Assembly: GCA_041648665.1 (NCBI GenBank)
Contig: JBAZOP010000033.1
Coordinates: forward strand, 1 to 32,827
From: a bacterium
GTDB taxonomy: Bacteria; UBA10199; 2-02-FULL-44-16; JAAZCA01
DNA: 32,827 nt
Reading direction: 5' to 3'
A model generated the notes under the pieces. That model was not told the DNA's origin. It made no database searches and saw nothing but the letters and a program-made list of their open reading frames with translations. Positions 16,252 through 24,145 of this stretch are shown here, in pieces; the first letter of the stretch is position 1, and the number at the start of each line of letters is the position of its first letter. A program made the position numbers and the translations under genes.

Positions 16252-17079
16252 TCACAAGGTTTTCCTACGGAAAACCTTGAAGGAGTGCCAGCCGCCCTCT
16301 TGAGTGGTCGCCATGACAAGCCCGCGAATCAAGACATCCTCGCCAATATACAATGAGACGATCTGCTCCCACTTGTTGGCATTGAATTCGATAGTGTCAT
16401 ATCTCGGCCAATCGCTCTGAAGGACGAGGAACCCGTCGACCATCACGTCCCTGCCAAAATATTCAAACAATCGTTCTTTGCCATATCGATCGAGCATACT
16501 GGGGGACGGGTTTGCCCAATAGACGACATCCGCAGAGGTCGGGGCATCCACGTCGGTCATCTCATGGGCATACTTGAAACATCCGCTCTCAAGCTCTGCA
16601 CCGTAGTACTGTCGCATCTGCCTTGAATGAATGCGATAGACCTGTGCATCAGGCTCCTTGACCATCACCCTGCAGCCCAGCTCAAGCAATGCAGCGGCAG
16701 TGTGCGGCCAGAAGCCGGAGCCATTTTCGATCACCGTAACATCCTGCGGCATCTTCTTTCCGCAGAGCAGCAGATGGATATCCTCCAGCTTGGGGAAAAA
16801 GAGCCTCTTGCTTCGAATTGCATCAAGATCTTCATTCATTGCATGAAAGAAGCAACGATCAAACGGATTGAATTCATCGGCAGGGACGCGATCCCTCTCG
16901 ATCATCGGCTGATACATGAGTATCGTCTTTATCTTAGAGCTGAGATTCACGCAGTCTTCTGCCGCAACGGGCGTCTGTCTGCCGATATGCAAGGCCGACA
17001 GCGCAGCTGCAGGCATGGCAGCCAGCCGAGCAAAAGGAGGAGGACCGGGAATTGTTGGGACCAGCGATTTTGCGAACAT
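16252..17079 (-). CDS. Methyltransferase-like protein of unknown substrate
   Basis: A 275-residue protein with a Pro/Ala-rich N-terminal leader (about 8-40) and a Rossmann-type core. VIENGSGFWPHTA (117-129) fits SAM motif I with Glu118 and two glycines. KEPDAQ (141-146) carries the acidic residue after strand 2, and DVVYWANPSPS (184-194) sits where motif IV of class I methyltransferases is expected. The resemblance is by pattern only, and no subfamily or substrate is recognised. AAAGGAG lies just upstream of ATG 17079. It is first in a two-gene unit with the following hypothetical gene, and both lie downstream of the sigma-factor fusion on the same strand. Confidence 0.6.
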   Translation of the reverse strand: MFAKSLVPTIPGPPPFARLAAMPAAALSALHIGRQTPVAAEDCVNLSSKIKTILMYQPMIERDRVPADEFNPFDRCFFHAMNEDLDAIRSKRLFFPKLEDIHLLLCGKKMPQDVTVIENGSGFWPHTAAALLELGCRVMVKEPDAQVYRIHSRQMRQYYGAELESGCFKYAHEMTDVDAPTSADVVYWANPSPSMLDRYGKERLFEYFGRDVMVDGFLVLQSDWPRYDTIEFNANKWEQIVSLYIGEDVLIRGLVMATTQEGGWHSFKVFRRKTL

Positions 17080-17203
17080 GACGCTCCTTTGCCTGATTGC
17101 GACCTTCTTATCGGCGCAGACGGGCAAAAGTTGCGTCAAAAGCACGTCCCTGATTATCTAATTATTTCATACAGATAATACGACACCCGTTTGCAACGAT
17201 TTA

Positions 17204-17250
17204 AACCTGTCATCTAACGAGCCGTAAGGAAGCAGGTTCGGCACGGATCT
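17204..17250 (+). repeat. Repeat A, copy 1 (47 bp), beyond the 3' end of the sigma-fusion gene
   Basis: Matches copy 2 at 20167-20213 in the same orientation with 3 mismatches in 47 bp. Each copy contains an inverted repeat AACCTG...CAGGTT. It lies 30 bp beyond the stop codon of the minus-strand sigma-fusion gene. Confidence 0.85.
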
Positions 17251-17280
17251 GGAACGCCAGGGCAGAGGAGAGGCAGATTC

Positions 17281-19839
17281 TTACAGCATCTCCCGCAGGG
17301 CCGAGGCATGCGGGCCGTTTGCGAGCTTCTTGAGGGCAGAAGCTGCAATCTTACTGACTCTTGCTTGGCCCACGCCGAGTTCCTCCGCAGCCTCTGTCTG
17401 ACTGAAGCCCTCTATGAAGTGATGACGCAGGACAAATTTCTCCTGTCTGGTCAAGCCGGATTCTTCTATCGCCCGGTTGAGCCTTTCTTTCTTGTCGTCG
17501 ACGAGGAGTATGTTCTCAGGACGCGCCTCCTCAGGGCTTGCAAGGACGTCCTCGTATGTGAAATCTTCCTCTCCATGGAGCGGCGCTGACATGGAAACGT
17601 TTCTGCGCATGATCTTGCTTTCCCTGAGCAGCGCGTGGCCCATCCTCCACGGGAGCGAACTGTTTACATACGTATCAAAACTTGCAGTCCAATTATGAAG
17701 ATTGATTAAAATTTGAAGTTCGATCCTTCCGATCTGAATCAGCTCGTCTATAGTCAAATGGACTTTGCCGAAGCGAGCATGCATCTTATAAGCGATGCGG
17801 GTTATGAGCGGCGTGTAGAAGAAGGTGAGCTGGTCGAGCGCCCTCCTGTCGCCGGTCTTCGCCAGCTGCACAAGCAGCGTCTTTTCATCCTGCGCCAGGC
17901 GCCCGCCACCCTCCCATCGCTTAGCCTCGATGGCCGAATATATATTCAGCCCGTATTTCTCGGCAGCCCAGTCGATCATCCGCCGGCCATCTCCCGCCTC
18001 CACCCAGCGGTCGTTGAGGTAGGTGTAGAGGCCGAGCATCGCCGATCCCTTGCCGCCCACCTTCAGCTGAAAATGTCGCTGCAGGAGGCCGTCTGAATTT
18101 CTCACGCCGGCCGCACCCATCAGACCCATGAGGTAGTGGCTGACCACCTGATCGGGGACGCGCCGCCAGCTGGCGAGCTTGCCGCCGGAGGGCTTTGTCC
18201 AGCGCAGCTGCAGGCCGAAAGGCATCTCCGTAAATTTCGGCGCTCCGCAATCATCGAGCATGATATCGACTATCTGCCGCGTATCCGCCTCCGCCCTCTT
18301 GAGGGCGTGATGATTGTAAAGCCCGCTCAGCATCTGGTCGATCTCCGGGATCCTCGTTCCCCAGATCTCGTTGCGGCCGATGAATCGCACGTGGGGCAGG
18401 CCGTTGATCTCCTTGATCCTCTCCATGAAGCGCATGATCGTCGCGGCCGGGACCATCGTCCACGGCCGCGTCCTGTCGTATCTCAGGCAGAGGCACTGCT
18501 GTTCATAGGGGAGGTCCGCGAATTTCTCCACGCCGAGCTCATCGAGCATGTAGTCGATTGTCGTCCCGGGATAGCCTTCCGGCGCCTTTCGCCGGCAGTG
18601 CTCATGCAGGCCGCCCAGCGCCACGCCGATCTCCTCGATCACGATCACCTTCAGCGGAACGGAGTTCAGCGCCCGTGGGTGGGGGCACTTCAAGCCGTTC
18701 TGCTCGGGCATCAGCCCCCTTGCGATTTCGAGGAGCTTGAGCTGCACCGACTTAGGCACCACTTCCCATGTTATGTTGTCGCGCTGTTTGAGACCCTTGA
18801 GCTGCAAGTCCCAGGGCAGTTCCTCGATGCGCGCAACGCCCGCGTCGTTCAATATCGCCTCTACCGCCTTGCCAGGATCGTCCGTGCGCCTTGCGTAGAG
18901 CTGATACAGGCCGATCAGCGTGGAGTCCAGCTCTTCTATCGTGAACTCCTTGAAGTGGTCGCTGGTCAAAAAGCGCGGGTGTACTACTCCGGCTTCCTCC
19001 GCCAAGCGGGTGAGGAAATAGCCCTTGAGGGATGGGCCCACGCGCTCCCAGTTGATCCTCTGGTAGCGGAGCCTCAGCATCTTCGCCTGGTCTGAGAACG
19101 GCAGCTCGTCCAGCGATGGTACTCCGAGGCGGTCGAGCATGAAATCGATGATCCCGCCCTGAGCGCCCTCGCTCTGCCACAGCTCGCGATAACTCTTGTA
19201 GATTCCCTGGCACTGAGCCCTCCATCCGGGCAGAGTGGCCCTGAAGTTTTCCTGGCCCAGCAGGCGGGGATGGGGGAGTTCGTTTGCCTGCGCGATCATT
19301 TCGAGAACCCTGATCTGCGTGCTGTGCGCCATGTGCAGCAATTTCACAAGGCCGAACGGCTTGGCATCGACCCTCATGCGATCGATCTCCGCTTGGATGC
19401 GCAGCTCCTCTGCAGGAGAAAATGTGTAGCGATAGCGCGCTAGGCCGCGGGTTCCATACGTGGAATAGATGCCAGGGATAATCGTGGCCCCACCCTCTAC
19501 GAAAGCGAGGGCAGACGCGATCAGCGCCTTTGACGGCTCGAAGGAAAGAACCCCTCGAACGTAAGCGGCATCGGCGAGGCTGATCGCCTGCGACGGGCTG
19601 ACAAAACCCTGACTCGCAAGCGCCGCGTGATCGATCGGACTGTGCTCATCAACAAAACGCATCACCTGGCGATCGAGCGCAGGCCTCACTTCCTCGATTG
19701 TACCTTTATCAAGCTCCACGAATCGAGTCTGACAGCCCGACGAAGATGGAGGCATGCCAGAGACAGTGATACCACGGACGGAGGCCGAAGCCGACATCAC
19801 GCGCAGCTGGGAAGCCAGGTTTGTAACAAACTGGGGCAT
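17281..19839 (-). CDS. Sigma-70-type factor fused to about five tandem ~97-residue repeats
   Basis: An 852-residue protein. The last 200 residues are a sigma-70-family core. Region 2 (about 652-745) has DELIQIG (698-704) and FDTYVNSSLPWRMGHAL like regions 2.2-2.4. Region 4 (about 783-840) has the helix-turn-helix SQTEAAEELGVGQARVSK (813-830). Region 3 is essentially absent. Residues ~150-640 are repeats starting near 229, 325, 427, 523 and 620, plus a partial unit before 229. Each repeat reads roughly: xxMLDxLGVxxxxELPxxxQ, a Trp plus basic stretch, a helix, HPRxL, and a helix ending xLxGLYxxY. Residues 1-130 match nothing I know. Such a fusion is not a standard sigma factor. I infer an alternative sigma factor whose repeats sense or bind a partner, nucleic acid or a DNA array. 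No anti-sigma gene is adjacent. ATG 19839 lacks a clear Shine-Dalgarno site, and Met15 is an alternative. Confidence 0.8.
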   Translation of the reverse strand: MPQFVTNLASQLRVMSASASVRGITVSGMPPSSSGCQTRFVELDKGTIEEVRPALDRQVMRFVDEHSPIDHAALASQGFVSPSQAISLADAAYVRGVLSFEPSKALIASALAFVEGGATIIPGIYSTYGTRGLARYRYTFSPAEELRIQAEIDRMRVDAKPFGLVKLLHMAHSTQIRVLEMIAQANELPHPRLLGQENFRATLPGWRAQCQGIYKSYRELWQSEGAQGGIIDFMLDRLGVPSLDELPFSDQAKMLRLRYQRINWERVGPSLKGYFLTRLAEEAGVVHPRFLTSDHFKEFTIEELDSTLIGLYQLYARRTDDPGKAVEAILNDAGVARIEELPWDLQLKGLKQRDNITWEVVPKSVQLKLLEIARGLMPEQNGLKCPHPRALNSVPLKVIVIEEIGVALGGLHEHCRRKAPEGYPGTTIDYMLDELGVEKFADLPYEQQCLCLRYDRTRPWTMVPAATIMRFMERIKEINGLPHVRFIGRNEIWGTRIPEIDQMLSGLYNHHALKRAEADTRQIVDIMLDDCGAPKFTEMPFGLQLRWTKPSGGKLASWRRVPDQVVSHYLMGLMGAAGVRNSDGLLQRHFQLKVGGKGSAMLGLYTYLNDRWVEAGDGRRMIDWAAEKYGLNIYSAIEAKRWEGGGRLAQDEKTLLVQLAKTGDRRALDQLTFFYTPLITRIAYKMHARFGKVHLTIDELIQIGRIELQILINLHNWTASFDTYVNSSLPWRMGHALLRESKIMRRNVSMSAPLHGEEDFTYEDVLASPEEARPENILLVDDKKERLNRAIEESGLTRQEKFVLRHHFIEGFSQTEAAEELGVGQARVSKIAASALKKLANGPHASALREML

Positions 19840-19862
19840 GCCCAGCCGAACTACCTCAAAAA

Positions 19863-19928
19863 TTATGCGACGCCCAGCACTTTTTTTGAGTTTTAGTCCG
19901 ACGAGTTCTAGGGCATGAACCGGGCGGG
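19863..19928 (+). repeat. Repeat B, copy 1 (66 bp), just upstream of the sigma-fusion gene
   Basis: About 87% identical by eye to copy 2 at 20224-20290, in the same orientation. It runs from TTATGCGACGCCCAG to CCGGGCGGG and lies 23 bp upstream of the sigma-fusion start codon, so it forms that gene's leader or promoter region. It is open in that gene's frame but offers no start codon. Confidence 0.8.
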
Positions 19929-19932
19929 CCCA

Positions 19933-20165
19933 TTATTTCCCTGAAGGTGTGAGCAGGAAGCCAACTTTCTTTCGCGCCTTTGCCTCGGGCATGAGTAGCG
20001 ACTTGATCGCAGCGAAGACGATCCTGAATCGCGCAACCCCTTGCTCGATGAAGGCATAGGGTGCAGCGCGCCTGAGCCACCACGGATTAAAAGTCACAAA
20101 TTGTGACTTTAGATTTGTAAGTTCTTGTTTTGTAAGCTGAAACATAAAGTCAGAGGAGTCTTTTC
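19933..20165 (-). pseudogene. Remnant of an ORF6N-domain (KilA-N related) gene
   Basis: The minus strand encodes a 70-residue open frame (ATG at 20145). Its first half matches the ORF6N DNA-binding domain: SDFMFQLTKQE, LKSQFVT, a stretch with WW/LRR and PYAFIEQGVA. ORF6N proteins are phage- or mobile-element-associated. The upstream part of the domain is missing: a few in-frame codons before the ATG still resemble the family (DSSDF), then the sequence runs into repeat A and an in-frame stop. The second half no longer matches the family. It is therefore a decayed fragment truncated at both ends, lying exactly between repeat B1 and repeat A2. Confidence 0.65.
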
Positions 20166-20166
20166 G

Positions 20167-20213
20167 AACCTGTCATCTAACGAGTCGTACGGAAGCAGGT
20201 TTGGCACGGATCT
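20167..20213 (+). repeat. Repeat A, copy 2 (47 bp)
   Basis: Differs from copy 1 (17204-17250) at 3 of 47 positions. Read on the minus strand in the frame beginning AGA-TCC-GTG, two of the differences are third-position silent changes and one changes Gly to Asp, which hints that the repeat may derive from coding sequence. It is followed after 10 bp by repeat B copy 2. Confidence 0.85.
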
Positions 20214-20223
20214 ACTATAGTAT

Positions 20224-20290
20224 TTATGCGACGCCCAGTACTTTTTTGAGTTTCATAGCCCGACGAATTCTAGGGCATGCGCCGGGCGGG
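20224..20290 (+). repeat. Repeat B, copy 2 (67 bp)
   Basis: Similar to B copy 1 with a few substitutions and two small indels. It contains a GCCC...GGGC inverted repeat. The 66 bp from here to the stop of the next gene (20291-20356) show no recognisable feature. Confidence 0.8.
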
Positions 20291-20356
20291 AAGGAGCTCT
20301 GCCCCCCGCTGCTGAAGCTGCTTTCGGTCGGTCACCGATTATCCCGTCTTGCGCAA

Positions 20357-22012
20357 TTATTTGTACGCGTACACTGGCCTTATATCGACTGGCACATCCG
20401 AGAGTTTTGCGATTGCGGACTTGATCTCAGGGCCCATCTTCTTCCATCTCTCCACGAACTTCTTCGCCCCCGCGTAATCGCCGGTCGCCTCGATCATGAG
20501 AAGATCGCGGGCAAGGTCGCGGATCGCGGGTCCGATCTTTGCGCGGTCGATGGAAAAGAGTCCGGTCTTTTTGTCGTATGCGATCGCAGCCTTTGACATG
20601 AGATAGTTGAACTGCATGGCGTTGGCGCCGCCGTGCGCCTCGCTGATCCCAAAGCGCATGGAGCGAAAGAGTCCGGCAAGATACGTGGGCCACACCGAAT
20701 CCAGAAAGTTCTTCGGATAGAGCCCCTTGCCCGTGAGATAGATCGCATTGTACACGCCGAGCGTGTCTGCCTTGCACTCCTCGATGAGCGAGTAGAGGTC
20801 GCTGAGTTCCTTATTCACCGTAGTGTCAGAGTCGCCTTTTTTTATCTCTCCGGGGCCGACGCCGTGCGATACCTCGTGCAGAAGCGTGTGCGCGAAGAAG
20901 GCCTCGAAGTCCACGCCCCTCGCATCATCTTTGGACATCACGCGCGCTGCGATCGGCGCAAGTATCTTCTCGAACTTGGCGCGCTGCACGTTCTTGAGCA
21001 TCACCTTCTTGGAGCCCTCCTGTTTTCTCACGCGCTCGTCGTTGGGCAGGTTGAAGGCCAGCGTCTGCACGCCCGACTTGGTGTCGCCGGCAGAAAAAAT
21101 GAGCTGCGCCACGACTATGGGCGAGGTGAGGCTCCGGCCCCTGCCCTTGTGCTCCTCGGGGATCGGGAGATTGGCCTCCAGCTCGGCCAGATAATCCACG
21201 ACCTTGGCGAGCCTGGCACTCTCCTTCGGATCCACGCGCGTGACAAAGGACTCGAACGCGGCCTTGTATCCCATGAGGTTGTCCTCATAGACTTCATAGG
21301 GTCCGATCGCCACCTCGATGTCATGCCCTTTCATGCGCACCCAGTCCACGTCGCTCTGGAAATAATCGTTGGAGAGAAATGCCTCCGCGCGGTTTGAGAG
21401 ATAGCGTTTGAGAGAGCTGTTCGAGGCAAGCTTCGCCGCTTTCTTGAGACTCTCGGCAGCAGGCACGAGCCATTCCCGATACTCCTCGGAATAAGGGATC
21501 GCGGCGAGGAACTTTCCCTTGCGCCTGATGGCAGTGAAGTTGCTCTCAAACGCTTCGCGGTCAGAGGGATTTTTCTCGATCCAGCGCTGAAACTCCGCCT
21601 TTGTCATGTCCTCGGGATACAAGTTCGCGCCCGCCGGTTTTTTGCCAACGCCCTCCACAAAGGGCTTGTCGTGAGTGAGCCTGTCGAACGGCCCGAAGTT
21701 GATCTCGAAGTATTCGTACGTGTCCGGCGCAGAGCTTCTCTCTGAAGCGAGTTTCTCGCGGATCTTCGGATTTTTAGAATACACCTGCCTCAAGAATATC
21801 TCGTCCATGTAGCGCGAGGCATTCACGAGCTCACCCACCAGGGCCCTCTGCCTTGAGTCCAGCAGCCCCTTGTCGACCTCTATCTTGGCCGGCGCGAATT
21901 TCGCAAGCTGACCCTTCACAGCCATATCCCCCTCCGATTTTATGGACGCCTGGCCAGGCCCTGCCACGGCCGCGGCCAGGATCAGAAATATTATTGTCTT
22001 TCGAGCCTTCAT
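20357..22012 (-). CDS. Exported peptidase family M49-like metallopeptidase (dipeptidyl-peptidase III type)
   Basis: M49 enzymes release dipeptides from peptide N-termini using zinc. The 551-residue protein has a signal peptide (about 1-22). It also has the zinc motif HEVSHG (379-384) and a downstream Glu motif EECKADTLG (411-419), equivalent to the HExxxH...EECRA pair of DPP III. The zinc motif is the shorter HExxH form seen in compact bacterial and plant relatives. The substrate-side segment NFGPFDRLTHDKPF (about 105-118) is also typical of that short family. The protein would act in the periplasm or outside the cell. GGAGGG precedes the ATG. Confidence 0.88.
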   Translation of the reverse strand: MKARKTIIFLILAAAVAGPGQASIKSEGDMAVKGQLAKFAPAKIEVDKGLLDSRQRALVGELVNASRYMDEIFLRQVYSKNPKIREKLASERSSAPDTYEYFEINFGPFDRLTHDKPFVEGVGKKPAGANLYPEDMTKAEFQRWIEKNPSDREAFESNFTAIRRKGKFLAAIPYSEEYREWLVPAAESLKKAAKLASNSSLKRYLSNRAEAFLSNDYFQSDVDWVRMKGHDIEVAIGPYEVYEDNLMGYKAAFESFVTRVDPKESARLAKVVDYLAELEANLPIPEEHKGRGRSLTSPIVVAQLIFSAGDTKSGVQTLAFNLPNDERVRKQEGSKKVMLKNVQRAKFEKILAPIAARVMSKDDARGVDFEAFFAHTLLHEVSHGVGPGEIKKGDSDTTVNKELSDLYSLIEECKADTLGVYNAIYLTGKGLYPKNFLDSVWPTYLAGLFRSMRFGISEAHGGANAMQFNYLMSKAAIAYDKKTGLFSIDRAKIGPAIRDLARDLLMIEATGDYAGAKKFVERWKKMGPEIKSAIAKLSDVPVDIRPVYAYK

Positions 22013-22137
22013 AGTCCCTCCATGTCCGTGCGAAATGCATCAGGCATGGGCTGAAAGCAAGCCATTTTAAGAGGATTTTTGCCCTTGATTTGACGGCCGC
22101 CAGGCTCTAGCTAGTAATGCATAGGAGGACTTACATT

Positions 22138-22587
22138 ATGAGGATACGCCATCTGTCTCAAACGCTCACCCTGGCGGCGATCGCCGTGATCGTCATCGCC
22201 GGCTGCTCGGCCCGCTGCAAGGACTGCGGCAAGACCGTGAAGGTCACGACGCTCGACGGCGTGCTCTTCGACTTCAACAAGGCCCTGATAAAGCCGGAGG
22301 GCAAGAAGGTCCTGGACCAGGACGTTGCGCTCATCAAGCAGAGCAAGTCGCTGGACATCTCGATAGAGGGCCACTGCGATATAGTCGGCTCGGACAGCTA
22401 TAATCAGCAGCTCTCCGAGAAGCGCGCGCGCGTGGTGTACGACTATTTTCTCAAGAACGGGATCGACGCGAAACGCATGAGGACCGTCGGCTACGGGAGA
22501 ACGAAGCCCATCGTGCCCAACGACAGCGCGGCAAACCGCGCCAAGAACCGCCGCGTGGAGATACATATAATAAAGGCAAGGCCGTAA
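22138..22587 (+). CDS. OmpA/Pal-family peptidoglycan-associated lipoprotein
   Basis: A 149-residue lipoprotein. The signal peptide ends in the lipobox VIAGC with Cys23 as the acylation site. A Cys-rich spacer (CSARCKDCGK) follows, then an OmpA-like domain (about 45-145) with VLFDFNKALIKPEG, IEGHCDIVGS, YNQQLSEKRARVV (the Asp/Arg peptidoglycan-binding set) and TVGYGRTKPI. It would tether the outer membrane to peptidoglycan. ATG 22138 follows AGGAGG by 9 nt; an upstream in-frame ATG at 22117 lacks this. No tolB or other tol-pal gene is next to it. The downstream M32 peptidase gene starts immediately after the stop. Confidence 0.92.
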   Translation: MRIRHLSQTLTLAAIAVIVIAGCSARCKDCGKTVKVTTLDGVLFDFNKALIKPEGKKVLDQDVALIKQSKSLDISIEGHCDIVGSDSYNQQLSEKRARVVYDYFLKNGIDAKRMRTVGYGRTKPIVPNDSAANRAKNRRVEIHIIKARP

Positions 22588-22588
22588 T

Positions 22589-24109
22589 ATGAACAAAGCC
22601 TATCGCGAAGTTGAGCAACACATGAGGGAGACCTCGGCGATCGGCTCGGCGGCGGGCCTCGTGGGCTGGGACCAGGAGACCATGATGCCGCCCAAGGCCG
22701 CGGGCTCACGGGCCGAGCAGTCGGCCGCGCTCGCAGGCGTGATACACGAGAAAATCGTGGATCCTGCGATCGGCAGGGCGCTCAAGTCGCTCTCGAAGAA
22801 TCCCAAAGACATGTCGGAGGCGGAGAAGGTCTGCGTTCGCGAGTGGCTGCGCGACTACATGCGCGCGGTCAAGGTGCCGACCGAGCTCGTCCAGGAGATC
22901 GCCAGGGTGACCACGCTGGCGCACGAGGCATGGATACGGGCGCGCAAGACCTCTGATTTCAAGGTCTTCGCGCCGTGGCTCGAGAAGATCATGAGGCTCA
23001 CACGCAAAGAGGCGGAGCACATCGGCTACGAGGAACATCCGTACGACGCCCTGCTCGATCATTACGAACCCGGCATGACGGTGAGACAGCTCGACCCGGT
23101 GATCGCAGCGCTCCAAAGGGGGCTGGCCCCGATAGCGAAGAGGCTGATCGGCTCCAAGGAGCGACCGGACACCTCTCTCCTCAGACGGCGCTACCCGGAG
23201 GCCGACCAGGAGGCGATCTGTCGAGAGGTGATCAAACTCATGGGCCTCGATATGGACGCGGCGAGGCTCGACCGCTCGGCGCACCCGTTCTGCTGCGGCA
23301 TCGCGCCCACCGACGTGCGCATCACCACGCGCTTCGACGAGCGCTGGCTCCCCCAGGCGCTCTACGGCGTGATACACGAGTCAGGGCACGCGCTATACGA
23401 GCAGGGGCTGCCCGAGAAGAGCTTCGGCACTCCGCTGGCCGAGGGCGTATCCCACGGCATCCACGAATCCCAGTCCAGACTATGGGAGAACCTGATAGGC
23501 CGCGGGCTCCCATTCGTCCGGCTCATCCACCCCATGCTCAAGAAGCGTTTCCCTTCGCAGCTCTCCGGCGTATCCGCAAGGGATCTCTACAGGGCGCTCG
23601 GCCGAGTGAAGTCCACGCCCATCAGGGTCGAGGCGGATGAGGTGACCTACAACCTCCACATCGCGCTGCGCTACAAGCTGGAGAAGGGTCTGCTGGTCGG
23701 AAAGATCAAAGTCCGCGACCTCCCCGGCCTCTGGAACGAGGGGATGAAGGAGCTCCTCGGCATCAAGCCTCGAAACGACGCGGAGGGCGTGCTGCAGGAC
23801 ACGCACTGGTCGCAGGGACTCATCGGCTACTTCCCCACCTACCTCATAGGCAACCTTGCCGCGGCCCAGCTGTGGGCCGCTATCAGGCGCGAGGTCCCCT
23901 GCGCGGAGGCCATGATCGCACGCGGCAAGCTCTCGCCCGTGCTGGAATGGCTGAGGACGCGCATCCATCGCCACGGGAGGCGCTTCTCCCCGGCCGCCCT
24001 GATAGAGCGCGCCACCGGAGAGTCTCTCAACCAGAGACACTTCCTGGACTACATAAAGACCAAGTACGGCGGCATATACGGCATAGGGGAATGGACCCAA
24101 GCTAGGTGA
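22589..24109 (+). CDS. Carboxypeptidase Taq (peptidase family M32)
   Basis: A broad-specificity cytoplasmic zinc carboxypeptidase. The 506 residues match the usual M32 length. The zinc motif is HESGH (263-267), with the third ligand in HESQSRLWEN (about 292-301), which is diagnostic of M32. LVGWDQETMMPPKAAGSRAEQ (split here as LVGWDQETMM and PPKAAGSRAEQ) near the N-terminus and the C-terminal IHRHGRRFSPAALIERATG are also typical. No signal peptide is visible. It begins 1 bp after the lipoprotein stop and is probably co-transcribed. Confidence 0.94.
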   Translation: MNKAYREVEQHMRETSAIGSAAGLVGWDQETMMPPKAAGSRAEQSAALAGVIHEKIVDPAIGRALKSLSKNPKDMSEAEKVCVREWLRDYMRAVKVPTELVQEIARVTTLAHEAWIRARKTSDFKVFAPWLEKIMRLTRKEAEHIGYEEHPYDALLDHYEPGMTVRQLDPVIAALQRGLAPIAKRLIGSKERPDTSLLRRRYPEADQEAICREVIKLMGLDMDAARLDRSAHPFCCGIAPTDVRITTRFDERWLPQALYGVIHESGHALYEQGLPEKSFGTPLAEGVSHGIHESQSRLWENLIGRGLPFVRLIHPMLKKRFPSQLSGVSARDLYRALGRVKSTPIRVEADEVTYNLHIALRYKLEKGLLVGKIKVRDLPGLWNEGMKELLGIKPRNDAEGVLQDTHWSQGLIGYFPTYLIGNLAAAQLWAAIRREVPCAEAMIARGKLSPVLEWLRTRIHRHGRRFSPAALIERATGESLNQRHFLDYIKTKYGGIYGIGEWTQAR

Positions 24110-24145
24110 TGACAGCTTTCATCTTATGAGGTAACCTTTTTCGCC

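Noticed and set aside
20167..20213. Repeat A as an integron attC site
   Set aside because: The minus strand has a GTTAGAT core that fits GTTRRRY, but no matching inverse core or paired inner boxes were found at the expected distance, and there is no integrase gene.
20197..20220. Sigma-54 promoter in repeat A (TGGCAC)
   Set aside because: A -24-like TGGCAC occurs in copy 2 but no GC lies at the right spacing for a -12 element, and copy 1 reads CGGCAC.
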